Shown here: piece by piece, positions 25,276-33,852 of the stretch
Layout of the letters: the number at the start of each line of letters is the position of its first letter
How positions within the stretch are numbered: position 1 is the stretch's first letter
DNA from: Actinomadura darangshiensis
Lineage (GTDB): Bacteria; Actinomycetota; Actinomycetes; Streptosporangiales; Streptosporangiaceae
Reading direction: 5' to 3'
NCBI RefSeq assembly: GCF_004349235.1
Contig: NZ_SMKY01000004.1
Coordinates: forward strand, 24,040 to 88,039
Length of the DNA stretch: 64,000 nucleotides
Program-made: the position numbers and the translations under genes
The notes under the pieces: generated by a model
Told to the model about the DNA's origin: nothing
Seen by the model: only the letters and a program-made list of their open reading frames with translations
The model's database searches: none

Positions 25276-26978
25276 TGCATCCCTTCCGCGTACCAGGTCC
25301 GGAATTCGGCGTAGCTCGGCATCTCCTCCGAGTTCGCCTTGGGGTCGACCGCGACGTGGACGACCGCCGTCTTCCCGCTCGCGTAGGCGCGCTTGATGGC
25401 GGGGGCGATGTCCTCGTCGCGGTCGACGTACTCCCCGTGGCAGCCGAAGCCCTCGGCGACCTTGTCGAGCCGCGTTCCCGTGCTCCAGTGCACCCCGGGC
25501 ATCCGCGCCTCCTGGCCGAAGGTGCGCTTGTAGACGCCCACCTCCAGGCCCCAGGCATGGTCGACGGCGACGACGCAGACCAGTGGCAGGTCGAGCCGCG
25601 CCGCCGTCTCCAGCTCCGCGATCTGGAACAGGAACGACGAGTCGCCGGTGATCAGCATCAGCGGCCGCGCTCCCCCGTCGGCCACCCCGGCGCCGACGGC
25701 GTAGGGCAGCCCGGTCCCGAGGTGGCCGAAGTTCTGGTTCCACAGCACGTCGTGCGGCTTGGCCTGCGAGTACGTCCAGCCGAAGATCGTGGTGGCGCCG
25801 CCGTCCCGCACCATGATCCCCTCCGGCGGGAAGGCCCGGGTCGCCTCGACGACGAGCCGCGCGGGGTGGACGGGCGACCGGCCGGACGGGGCCGACTCCG
25901 CCAGTTCCGCGAGCCGGGCCGCGTCCTGCTCGATCCACCCGGCGAGCTGCGGGGACGGCGTGCGCGGCGAGCCGGCGAGGGCCTCCACGAGCTGCGGGAC
26001 CACCGCGCGCAGGTCGCCGACCAGCGGGACGTCGACGGGGCGGTTGACGCCGATCGCCCCCGGGTCCTGCTCGATGAGGATCCACGTGCGTCCGGCCGCG
26101 TTCTCCAGCCAGTGCCGGCCCCGCCCGTAGTGGACGGGCTCGCCCAGCTCGGTGCCGATCGCCAGGCACAGGTCCGACCGCACGACGGCGTCCACGGCCG
26201 ACGGCGAGAACCCGTAGGACCAGGTGCGGTCCTCCAGGCCCTTGATGTAGGAGGTGCCGCCGGACGTCTGGATGACAGGGCAGGCCATCAAGTCGGCGAG
26301 CTCCTTGACCTGCTCCCCCGCGCGGGCGGTGTGGACGCCGTGGCCGACGAGGAGGATCGGCTGCTCCGCCGCGCGGACGGCCGCCGCCGCCTCGGCGATC
26401 CTGTCCGGTCCCGCCGTCTGCCCGACCAGCCGGTACGTCTCGGGCGGCGCCGCCGGCGGGACGTCGAGTTCCTCCTGGATCACATGGGACGGGTACTCGA
26501 TGTAGACGGGTCCGGGCGTGCCCGACAGCGCCTTCCGCAGCCCCTCGCGGATGATCTCGTCGGTCTGGTCGGCGTACTCGATGCTGGCGGCGTACTTGAC
26601 CGACGGCGCGAAGAGCTCGGACTGCCGGACGAACTGGATGCGGCCGCGCCGCACCCGCTGCTCGGTGATGCGGGCCCGCTGCCCGCCGAGGAAGACGACG
26701 GGCGAGTTCTCGACCTTGGCGCACATCATCGCCCCGGCCATGTTCGCCATGCCCGGGCCGAGCGTGCCGACGCAGACGGCCGGCCTGCCCGTCATCCGCG
26801 ACACCGCCTCCGCCATGAAGCCGGCGGACTCCTCGTGGTGCGGGGCGACGACGTCCCAGCCGCGCTCCTCGGCGAGGTGGAAGAGGTGCACGAAGTTCGG
26901 GTCGGGTATCCCGAAGATCGTGCCGATCCCCTCCGCCTCGAAAAGCTGAAGGACGCGTTCGTAGACCTTGACCGCCAT
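25272..26978 (-). CDS. Thiamine-diphosphate-dependent enzyme (acetolactate synthase/2-hydroxyacyl-CoA lyase-like)
   Basis: 568 residues with the three-domain PYR/central/PP architecture. The activating glutamate is Glu49 in HHEESAGFMA. The Mg-ThDP motif begins GDSSFLFQIAELETA (Asp446), but its end reads VDHAWG (Asp473-His474) where acetolactate synthases and lyases have NN. It is unlikely to be a housekeeping IlvB: no small subunit gene is present and the context is an SDR/BVMO/ALDH operon. Inferred role: making or breaking a C-C bond next to a carbonyl or hydroxyacyl-CoA, feeding the aldehyde dehydrogenase. Substrate unknown. Confidence 0.85.
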   Translation of the reverse strand: MAVKVYERVLQLFEAEGIGTIFGIPDPNFVHLFHLAEERGWDVVAPHHEESAGFMAEAVSRMTGRPAVCVGTLGPGMANMAGAMMCAKVENSPVVFLGGQRARITEQRVRRGRIQFVRQSELFAPSVKYAASIEYADQTDEIIREGLRKALSGTPGPVYIEYPSHVIQEELDVPPAAPPETYRLVGQTAGPDRIAEAAAAVRAAEQPILLVGHGVHTARAGEQVKELADLMACPVIQTSGGTSYIKGLEDRTWSYGFSPSAVDAVVRSDLCLAIGTELGEPVHYGRGRHWLENAAGRTWILIEQDPGAIGVNRPVDVPLVGDLRAVVPQLVEALAGSPRTPSPQLAGWIEQDAARLAELAESAPSGRSPVHPARLVVEATRAFPPEGIMVRDGGATTIFGWTYSQAKPHDVLWNQNFGHLGTGLPYAVGAGVADGGARPLMLITGDSSFLFQIAELETAARLDLPLVCVVAVDHAWGLEVGVYKRTFGQEARMPGVHWSTGTRLDKVAEGFGCHGEYVDRDEDIAPAIKRAYASGKTAVVHVAVDPKANSEEMPSYAEFRTWYAEGMQ

Positions 26979-26983
26979 CGCGG

Positions 26984-27895
26984 CTACCTCTCCCTGGCCA
27001 TGGTGAAGCTTTTGCTGATGTGGTCGACGTGGGCCGAGGGGACGACCGGCAGGATCCAGGGGTCGCGGGTGTCGCGGATCGCCGCGATCCGCTCGCCGAC
27101 CTCCTCGATCGTCCAGGACGGCCGGTGCACGCCCGGGGTCTCGCCGACGAAGGCCCGCGCCACCCGCCCTGCGATCGACACCAGCATCTCCCCGGTGACC
27201 GTGCAGGACTCGTGCGCGAGCCAGCCCACGGCGGGCGCCGCCAGTTCGGGCTCCATCGGCGGGTAGGCCGAGGTGTCGATGCCCGCGGCCATCCGCGTGA
27301 CGGCGGCGGGGACGATGGCGTTGCACTTCACGCCGTGCTCGGCGCCCTCCAGCGCGACCACGTTGGACAGGCCGATCACGCCCGCCTTGGCCATCGCGTA
27401 GTTGGCGACCCGGTGGTTGCCGTACAGGCCGCCGATCGACGAGGTCAGCACGACGCGGCCGTACCGTGCCGCGCACATCGCGGGGAACGCGTGCCGCACG
27501 ACGTTGAAGGCGCCGCGCAGGTGGACGTCCAGGACGGCGTCGAGGTCGTCGGGCGTCATCTCCGCGAGCGGTGCCGGACGGTGGTTCCCCGCGTTGTGGA
27601 CCAGCACGTCGATCCGGCCGAAGCGGCCGAGGGCCGCGCCGACGATCGCCTGGCCGCCCCCGAACGTCGCCACGGACGCGTGGCTGGCGACGGCCTCGCC
27701 GCCGGCCGCCTCGATCTCCCGGACGACCTCGTCCGCCGGACCGGGGTCGGTGCCTTCGCCGCTCACCGCGCCGCCCGGGTCGTTGACGACGACCTTGGCG
27801 CCCTTTGCGGCGAGCAGCCGGGCGTAGGCCCGCCCGAGTCCCCGTCCACCGCCGGTGACGACGGCCACCCGGCCGTCGAACCTGAGGTCAGCCAT
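26984..27895 (-). CDS. SDR, similar to the 3-hydroxyacyl-CoA dehydrogenase domain of MFE-2
   Basis: 303 residues, longer than a plain FabG. TGGGRGLGRAYA, then VVVNDPGG, NAG (VHNAGNH) and YAMAK are present; the ND-x-GG stretch and long insertion after strand 2 resemble the dehydrogenase domain of peroxisomal multifunctional enzyme 2. The C-terminal extension (WTIEEVGERIAAI...) also fits that group. Known role of relatives: NAD-dependent oxidation of a 3-hydroxyacyl-CoA. Five bases separate it from the thiamine enzyme, and it overlaps the BVMO gene by 8 bases. Confidence 0.88.
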   Translation of the reverse strand: MADLRFDGRVAVVTGGGRGLGRAYARLLAAKGAKVVVNDPGGAVSGEGTDPGPADEVVREIEAAGGEAVASHASVATFGGGQAIVGAALGRFGRIDVLVHNAGNHRPAPLAEMTPDDLDAVLDVHLRGAFNVVRHAFPAMCAARYGRVVLTSSIGGLYGNHRVANYAMAKAGVIGLSNVVALEGAEHGVKCNAIVPAAVTRMAAGIDTSAYPPMEPELAAPAVGWLAHESCTVTGEMLVSIAGRVARAFVGETPGVHRPSWTIEEVGERIAAIRDTRDPWILPVVPSAHVDHISKSFTMARER

Positions 27896-29714
27896 GGGCC
27901 ATGCCCTCCATGTCGCCGGCGTCGCGCCATGCCTGAAGCAGGTCCTCCATGGCGTAGAAGCCGGGCCAGTAGGGCTCGCCGAGATGCGATCGGATCTTCT
28001 TCTCGCCCTCGCCGTTGTAGTAGCCGGGCGTGCATTCCCGCTCGAACGTGCTGTTGTCGACCGCGGTGTCCTTGACGGTCCTGCACCACCGGGCCTGGGC
28101 GTCGGCGGTCGGTTCGAGGGTCGTGGCGCCGCGCGCCAGCGTCTCGCCGATCAGGTGGGCGATGTGCCTGGCCTGCTGCTCGAACATCGCCGTCGTGCTC
28201 GCGGTGACGCCGCCTTGCAGGAACCCGGTGAAGAACAGGTTGGGGAAGCCGTGCGTGGTGATGCCGTGCAGCGTGCGGTAGCCGTCGGCCCAGTGGTCGT
28301 ACAGCGACACGCCGCCCCGGCCGGTGAAGGGCCGGATGCCGAAGCGGCGGTCGAGGTCGGTGGTGATCTCGAAGCCGCTGGCGAAGACGATGCAGTCGAC
28401 CTCGTGCTCGACGCCGCAGGCCATGACGCCCTTCGCGGTGATGCGCTCGACGCCCTTGGTCTGCGACACGTCGACGAGGGTGACGTTCGGGCGGTTGAAG
28501 GTCGGCAGGTACTGGTCGTTGAAGCACGGCCGCTTGCACAGGAAGCGGTAGTAGGGCTTGAGGATCTCGGCCGTCTCCGGGTCGTCGACGAGGGCGTCGA
28601 TGCGGCCGCGCAGCCGCTCCATCACCCGGTAGTCCACGAGTTCGCGCAGCTCCATGAACGTGGCGGGGTCGGCCATCGCGGCCCAGCCGTCCGTCTCGTC
28701 CAGGTGCGCGGCCAGGTTGCGGCTGATCTCCGTCCAGCCGTCGCACACCAGGTCGGGCTGGCCCGGCCCGAACGCCTCGAACGCCGCGGTGTGGAAGCTG
28801 CGGCGCCGCTCCTCCTGCCAGCCCGGGCGCAGCTTCTCCGCCCACGCCGGGTCGGTGGGGACGTCGCCGCGCTCGTCGATGGTGGACGCCGTCCGCTGGA
28901 AGACGTACAGGTGCTCGGCGGCGCGGGCGATGTGCGGGATCACCTGGATGCCGCTCGCCCCGGTGCCGATGACGGCGACCTTCCTGCCCGCCAGCCCCCG
29001 CAGCCCGCCGCTCGTGTCGCCGCCGGTGTACTCGTAGTCCCAGCGCGCGGTGTGGATGGTGTGGCCCTCGAACTCGGTGATGCCGGGGACGCCGGGGAGC
29101 TTCGGGCGGTTGAACGGCCCCTGGCACATGACGACGAAGCGGGCCCGGATGCCGTCACCTCGGTTGGTGCCGATGCGCCAGCGCCGGATCGACTCGTCCC
29201 ATTGGAGGGAGGTGACCAGGGTGTGAAAGAGCGCGTTGTCGTAAAGGCCGAAGTGCTTGGCCATGCGACGGCTGTGCTCGTACGCCTCGTCCCCGAAGGC
29301 GTACTTCTGCTTCGGCATGTACCCGACCTCTTCGAGCAGCGGCAGGTAGCAGTAGCTGTCGGTGTCGCACTGGATGCCGGGGTAGCGGTTCCAGTACCAG
29401 GCGCCGCCGAAGTCGCCGGCCCATTCGACGACGCGCAGGTCAGTGACGCCGGCCTGCTTGATCCGCGCCGCGGCGACGAGGCCCGCGAAGCCGCCGCCGA
29501 GGACGACCGCGTCGACGTCGCCGGCGACCGGTTCGCGGGGCTGGACCGGCAGGTACGGGTCGGACTCGTAGAAGTCCGCGAAGTCGCCCTCGGTCACCAG
29601 GTACTGGCCGCGCCCTTCGGGGTGCAGGCGCTTGTCGCGCTCGGACAGGTACTTCTCCCTGAGGGCGTCGCGGTCGACCTCGGGGGTCCGCGTCGGCGCG
29701 CATTCGTGCAGCAT
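27888..29714 (-). CDS. Baeyer-Villiger-type flavin monooxygenase
   Basis: 608 residues from the ATG at 29714. Two Rossmann motifs (GGGFAG, about 73-78, for FAD; GTGASG for NADPH) flank the class B fingerprint FEGHTIHTARWD, which matches the BVMO consensus FxGxxxHxxxW(P/D). A long N-terminal extension of about 65 residues is like that of cyclopentadecanone- or steroid-type BVMOs. Known reaction: insertion of oxygen beside a ketone to give an ester or lactone. In this operon it may open a ring ketone; the beta-propeller protein could then act on the lactone. Confidence 0.9.
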   Translation of the reverse strand: MLHECAPTRTPEVDRDALREKYLSERDKRLHPEGRGQYLVTEGDFADFYESDPYLPVQPREPVAGDVDAVVLGGGFAGLVAAARIKQAGVTDLRVVEWAGDFGGAWYWNRYPGIQCDTDSYCYLPLLEEVGYMPKQKYAFGDEAYEHSRRMAKHFGLYDNALFHTLVTSLQWDESIRRWRIGTNRGDGIRARFVVMCQGPFNRPKLPGVPGITEFEGHTIHTARWDYEYTGGDTSGGLRGLAGRKVAVIGTGASGIQVIPHIARAAEHLYVFQRTASTIDERGDVPTDPAWAEKLRPGWQEERRRSFHTAAFEAFGPGQPDLVCDGWTEISRNLAAHLDETDGWAAMADPATFMELRELVDYRVMERLRGRIDALVDDPETAEILKPYYRFLCKRPCFNDQYLPTFNRPNVTLVDVSQTKGVERITAKGVMACGVEHEVDCIVFASGFEITTDLDRRFGIRPFTGRGGVSLYDHWADGYRTLHGITTHGFPNLFFTGFLQGGVTASTTAMFEQQARHIAHLIGETLARGATTLEPTADAQARWCRTVKDTAVDNSTFERECTPGYYNGEGEKKIRSHLGEPYWPGFYAMEDLLQAWRDAGDMEGMAHG

Positions 29715-29746
29715 CCGAAGACTCCTCGGCTCGGGGGCGGTGGCTC

Positions 29747-31123
29747 TCAGGCGAGGTCGCGCGGCGCGCCGGTGCCCATGTACTCGGCGAGGTTGCGGTG
29801 CAGGTTCACCACGCTGCGCTCGCGGTAGGGATTGGGCTTCGGCCCGGAGAAGCCGCGCGACTTCATGCCCTGCTGGACGGCCGCCATGTTGGAGAAGTCC
29901 TGCGGCAGGACGGTGCGCCAGCCCGGATCGTCCTCGGGCGTGTGGATCCACTCGGTCTCGGGCTCCTCGCCGGGCGGGAACAACTCGTAGACGGCGGCCT
30001 CGAAGACGCACCTGTCCGGGTCGTGCCCGTACGGCCGGAACCGGTAGCAGAGCATGTTGTTGGGCGCGTGCCCGATCTGGAAGTTGGGGAAGATCTGCCA
30101 GGCGGTGCCGGCCTTGGCGGTGATCTCCGGCGGGACGGACGGCCAGACCACGCCGCGCTCGGCGTCCTTCGCGCGGGCCGTCGACAGCCAGTGGGCGAGC
30201 ACCTCGGGCGCCGGGGTGCCCTCGGGCAGGTCCTTGACCAGCTCCTGCGCGACCTCCACCAGCGTCCACGTGGTGTTGGTGTTGGCGTTCTCCCAGGTGA
30301 AGCGCTGCAGGTCGGCGGTCGACACGCGCGGGTCGTCGCCGGTGCCGAGCCGGAGCTTGGCCTGGTTCTCGTCCATGCTCTTGGGCGCGTCGTAGCCGAT
30401 GTTGCTGTGCCTGCCGTGCGACCTCGCCCAGCCGAGGAACCCGCCGAACTTCATGAACTCCGGGTGGGTGTAGGGGACGTGGTAGGTCTCCATGAACGCC
30501 TCGAAGGCGACCTTCCAGTTGCAGTCGAAGACGAGCCAGCGCCGCCACCGGTAGCGCATGTTCTCCAGCTGGAAGGGGTCGAGCAGGGAGGCGGCGGGTT
30601 CGAGGTAGTCGCGCAGCGGTTCGCAGTCCGGGTCCATGTTGATCCAGATCCAGCCGCCCCAGGTGCCGACCGCGACCTGCTTCAGCGCGATCCGCTCGTC
30701 GGTCAGCCCGCACGGCCAGTCCTCGCGTTCGGGGACGTGGGTGCAGTCGCCCTCGATGCCGTACCGCCACCCGTGGAATCCGCAGACGAACTGGCGGCCG
30801 TGGCCGCGGGCGTCGTGCGCGCCGGGAGGGGTGTCCACCAGCCGCCGGCCGCGGTGCGAGCAGACGTTGTGGTAGCCGCGGAACCGGTCCTTCGCCGTGC
30901 GCACCACGATGATCGAGTCGTCGGCGATGTCGTAGGTGAGCCAGTCGCCGGGCTCGGGCAGCTCCTCGACCCGGGCGGCCTGCTGCCACACCTTGCTCCA
31001 CAGCCGGTCGCCCTCGGCGCGGGCGTACTCCTCCGAGACGTAGGCCTCCACGCCGATCGTCATCGGCTCCGACAGCGGTTCGGCGAGGGCGGCGTCCGGG
31101 ACGTTCTCGAGGGTCTCGCTCAT
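29747..31123 (-). CDS. Rieske non-heme iron oxygenase, alpha-subunit type
   Basis: 458 residues from the ATG at 31123. Rieske ligands are Cys88, His90, Cys114 and His117 (CSH ... CGFH). The mononuclear iron site is in CNWKVAFEAFMETYHVPYTH, with the bridging acidic residue and two histidines. No beta subunit, ferredoxin or reductase is adjacent, so electrons must come from elsewhere. Known chemistry: hydroxylation of an aromatic or alicyclic ring, or O/N-dealkylation. It lies between an SDR and the BVMO, so hydroxylate-oxidise-insert-oxygen is a plausible order of steps. Confidence 0.92.
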   Translation of the reverse strand: MSETLENVPDAALAEPLSEPMTIGVEAYVSEEYARAEGDRLWSKVWQQAARVEELPEPGDWLTYDIADDSIIVVRTAKDRFRGYHNVCSHRGRRLVDTPPGAHDARGHGRQFVCGFHGWRYGIEGDCTHVPEREDWPCGLTDERIALKQVAVGTWGGWIWINMDPDCEPLRDYLEPAASLLDPFQLENMRYRWRRWLVFDCNWKVAFEAFMETYHVPYTHPEFMKFGGFLGWARSHGRHSNIGYDAPKSMDENQAKLRLGTGDDPRVSTADLQRFTWENANTNTTWTLVEVAQELVKDLPEGTPAPEVLAHWLSTARAKDAERGVVWPSVPPEITAKAGTAWQIFPNFQIGHAPNNMLCYRFRPYGHDPDRCVFEAAVYELFPPGEEPETEWIHTPEDDPGWRTVLPQDFSNMAAVQQGMKSRGFSGPKPNPYRERSVVNLHRNLAEYMGTGAPRDLA

Positions 31124-31133
31124 GGCTTCTCCG

Positions 31134-31994
31134 TCAGTGCGTGATGGCGGCACGAAAGCCCTCGTCCTTGAGGAAGAGGGACGTGTTGTCGGAGCCCAGA
31201 TGGGTCCATTTGAGGTCGAGGCCGCCGTCGACCAGGAGCGTCTGCCCCGTGATGTAGGACGACAGGTCCGACAGCAGGAAGAGGACGGCCCCCGCCTGCT
31301 CCTCGGGACGGCCGCGCCGCCCCATCGCGATGGCGCGGCGGTCGCGTTCGGCGTCCTCGTCGACGTAGGTGCCGGACGCCGGGGTCTCGGTCACCCCGGG
31401 CGCGACGACGTTCACCCGGATGCCGTCCAGCGCCAGTTCGACGGCCAGGGTGCGGGTCGCCGCCACCAGTGCCGCCTTGGCCGTGCCGTAGGCGATGTGG
31501 AACGGCGCGGTGTTCATGCCGCTGATCGACGACAGCGAGACGATCGAGCCCGGACGGCCCCGCGCCTTCAGCTCGGCGGCGACGGCCTGGCTCATGAAGA
31601 ACATCGTCTCCAGGTTCTGGTGGAGCAGCGCCCGCCAGTCGTCGCGGGTGACGCGCGTGGCCGGCATCCAGGTCGCGGGGGCGGCGCCGCCCGCGACGTT
31701 GACCAGGCCGTGCAGGCCGCCGCCGGCCTTGGCGGCGTGCTCCATCACCGCGGCGACGCCGCCGTCGGTGGACACGTCGGCCGCGACCGGGACGACGGGG
31801 AGCCCCTCGTCCGCCAGCGGCCCGACGTGCTCGTCGAGGTTCTCCGGCCGCCGGCTCACCGCGATCACGGTCGCCCCGGCGCGGGCGATCAGGGCCGTCG
31901 CCGCGGTGCCGATGCCGCCGCCGCCCGCACCGGCCACGATGACGACGCGTCCGTCCAGACCGAGTCCGTCCAGACCGAGCGGATCGTGCTTCAT
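31134..31994 (-). CDS. SDR-family oxidoreductase
   Basis: 286 residues. Cofactor motif AGAGGGGIG, VNVAGG in place of NNAG, Ser in SLSSISG, and the YGTAK pair. The N-terminus has a short duplicated GLDGLGLDG run from a local repeat. It overlaps the beta-propeller gene by 4 bases and precedes the Rieske oxygenase by 10, so it is co-expressed with it. Inferred role: dehydrogenation of a hydroxyl made by the Rieske enzyme; substrate unknown. Confidence 0.89.
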   Translation of the reverse strand: MKHDPLGLDGLGLDGRVVIVAGAGGGGIGTAATALIARAGATVIAVSRRPENLDEHVGPLADEGLPVVPVAADVSTDGGVAAVMEHAAKAGGGLHGLVNVAGGAAPATWMPATRVTRDDWRALLHQNLETMFFMSQAVAAELKARGRPGSIVSLSSISGMNTAPFHIAYGTAKAALVAATRTLAVELALDGIRVNVVAPGVTETPASGTYVDEDAERDRRAIAMGRRGRPEEQAGAVLFLLSDLSSYITGQTLLVDGGLDLKWTHLGSDNTSLFLKDEGFRAAITH

Positions 31995-33634
31995 GCGAGA
32001 CCCGTCCCTTCCGTGCGGGCTCCGCCGGCGCCGGGATCGCGCAGTGCCAGGACGCTGCCCTCGGCGTCGGCGGAGACGTAGACGGTGCCGTCCGGCCCGG
32101 CGGCGACGCCCGCGAACAGGCCCTGGGGCCCGCTGAACGGGACCAGGCCCTTCAGCGGTTTCGGATTCACGCCGGGCGGAGGGCCCACCGGCAGGTCGCG
32201 GGCGATCGTCGTCCGGGACCTGCCGTCGAGGCCGGCGCCGACCAGCGTCTTCGCCTCCGCGTCGACGACGTAGAGGGTCTCGCCGCGGACCGCGATGCCC
32301 TGCGGTGCCGCCAGCCCGTCAACGACGGTTTCGGCGCCGGAGCCGGTGAGGCGGACGACCCGCCCCGCGCCGGACTCGGAGACCAGGCAGGTGCCGTCGG
32401 CGGCGAAGGCCACGCCCATCGGCCGGTCCAGCCCCGACGCCAGGGTCGTCACCTCGCCGCCCCGCACCGACACCACCCGTCCGGCGCCCAGCTCGGCGGC
32501 CACTGCGTCGCCGCCTGGCCCGGCCGCCACGCCGTAGAGCCGGTCGAACGGCTCGCTTCCGCCGGCCAGCACCTGGTGCTCGCCGCTCGCGGGCGTCCAC
32601 CGGGCGATCTGGCCGTTGGAGGTGGTGACGGCGAACGCGCCCCGGCCGATGGCGGCGGCCCCGCGGACGTAGCCGGGCCAGCCGGGGCTGAACAGCATGC
32701 CCAGCACCTCCAGGCCCGTGCCGGGCGTGAACCGGTGGAAGTAGGTGCCGTCGGCGACGTACAGGACGCCGTCGCCGTCCACGGTGAGGTCCAGTGGCCA
32801 GGTCAGCCCCTCCGGCAGGACCGCCCGGGTCCGGCCGCCTGGAAGGATCTCGGTGATCTGCCCGGTGAAGCCGGAGACGAAGAGCCGGTCGTCCACGAAG
32901 GTGAGGTTGTCCAGTCCGGGAGCGACGGTGGCCAGGACGGTGCGCTCGCCGTTGCGGGGATCGATGCGCAGGACCTCGCCGCTGCCCACCTGGGTGGAGA
33001 CGATGCGGCCCGCGGAGTCGAACTTCACCGCGTCCGGGACGCCCAGGTCCGCGGCCACCCGCTCGGGTTCACCGCCGTCCGGGTCGATCCGCCAGATGTC
33101 ATTGCCGCCCAGCGTCGGGTAGTAGAGCAGGCCGTCCGGCCCGACCTCCATGGCGTTCGGCATCGGCAGGTTCTCCAGGAGCACCCTGGGCGCGCCGCCG
33201 TTCAGGTCGAGTTCCATCAGGCGCCCGCCGAGCCGGCACTCGTTCACGAACAGCCGGCCCTGGTGGAAGGTGATGCCGTTCGCGCCCGGCAGGTCGTCGC
33301 GGAGCACCCGGGTGGCGCCGTCCGCGGCGCGCACGCTCACGCGCCCGTCGTAGTACTCGGTGATGTAGAGATCGCCTTCGGGTCCGAAGTCGACGTCGTC
33401 GGGCGCGACGACGTCGCCGCCCTGGGCGCTGACCGTTTCCAGGTCACCGGTGGCGACGTCGAGCGCGCTGATCTGGCTGCCGGCCACCTGCGCCACGTAG
33501 ACCCGGCCGTCCGGGCCGGTGCGCAGGCCGTTCGCGCCGAACAGCCGGCTCGGCGGGACGAGCCGTTCCAGGCTCCACCCGCCGGCGAGGCCGACCGGGG
33601 CCGCGCCGGTGTACCGCGCCTTCGAACCCGCCAT
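31991..33634 (-). CDS. SMP-30/NHL-like beta-propeller protein, possible lactonase
   Basis: 547 residues made of repeated blades with the pattern GPDG-x-(L/V)Y(V/I) spaced by about 40-45 residues, from residue 35 to the end. SMP-30/gluconolactonase enzymes have one six-bladed propeller of about 290 residues, so this protein probably has two propellers or an enlarged one. No signal peptide is visible. First gene of the seven-gene operon, with a GGAGG site before its ATG. Because a BVMO lies in the same operon, lactone hydrolysis is an attractive but unproven role; a non-enzymatic binding role is the alternative. Confidence 0.75.
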   Translation of the reverse strand: MAGSKARYTGAAPVGLAGGWSLERLVPPSRLFGANGLRTGPDGRVYVAQVAGSQISALDVATGDLETVSAQGGDVVAPDDVDFGPEGDLYITEYYDGRVSVRAADGATRVLRDDLPGANGITFHQGRLFVNECRLGGRLMELDLNGGAPRVLLENLPMPNAMEVGPDGLLYYPTLGGNDIWRIDPDGGEPERVAADLGVPDAVKFDSAGRIVSTQVGSGEVLRIDPRNGERTVLATVAPGLDNLTFVDDRLFVSGFTGQITEILPGGRTRAVLPEGLTWPLDLTVDGDGVLYVADGTYFHRFTPGTGLEVLGMLFSPGWPGYVRGAAAIGRGAFAVTTSNGQIARWTPASGEHQVLAGGSEPFDRLYGVAAGPGGDAVAAELGAGRVVSVRGGEVTTLASGLDRPMGVAFAADGTCLVSESGAGRVVRLTGSGAETVVDGLAAPQGIAVRGETLYVVDAEAKTLVGAGLDGRSRTTIARDLPVGPPPGVNPKPLKGLVPFSGPQGLFAGVAAGPDGTVYVSADAEGSVLALRDPGAGGARTEGTGLA

Positions 33635-33686
33635 GCCGACCGACCTCCAGCCGCCTCGACGCTGCGGTTACGTCGATTCGTTCTGC

Positions 33687-33701
33687 GAGAATCAAACTCT
33701 C
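33687..33701. promoter_or_regulatory. Operator of the second regulon (GAGAAY-N3-RTTCTC) with one mismatch
   Basis: GAGAATCAAACTCTC differs from the consensus at one base. It lies 52 bases upstream of the beta-propeller gene. The 218-base gap 33635-33852 also holds the GntR-type site at 33749, so this divergent promoter may answer to two regulators. Confidence 0.5.
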
Positions 33702-33748
33702 ATCGCGAGCGAATCTAACCAGCAGAGCGGGTGAACGCAATAGTCTTG

Positions 33749-33766
33749 CAATCCTTGTAATGATGG
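33749..33766. promoter_or_regulatory. GntR/FadR-type operator, site C
   Basis: CAATCCTTGTAATGATGG, nearly the reverse complement of site A. It sits 87 bases upstream of the MaoC-like gene and 115 upstream of the beta-propeller gene, in their shared promoter region. Confidence 0.6.
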
Positions 33767-33852
33767 CTTGGGCGCGGCTACGATCCCCCGAAGACCGGGG
33801 GTCCGCCGCCGCCGCAGCGTCGTCGGCGTCAACCGCTAGCCGGGGAGCACCC

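Noticed and set aside
21058..25314. A very long plus-strand open frame of about 1400 codons opposite and across the CoA ligase, CaiB and ALDH genes
   Set aside because: Composition (Arg/Gly/Ala/His-rich, no domain) and the presence of well-conserved proteins in the other frames show it is an artefact of high GC.
25272..26978. Housekeeping acetolactate synthase (ilvB)
   Set aside because: No ilvN/ilvC neighbours, a catabolic operon context and a deviant ThDP motif.
27855..29828. Plus-strand open frame opposite the BVMO gene
   Set aside because: The minus strand encodes a complete BVMO with all fingerprints; the plus frame is shadow.
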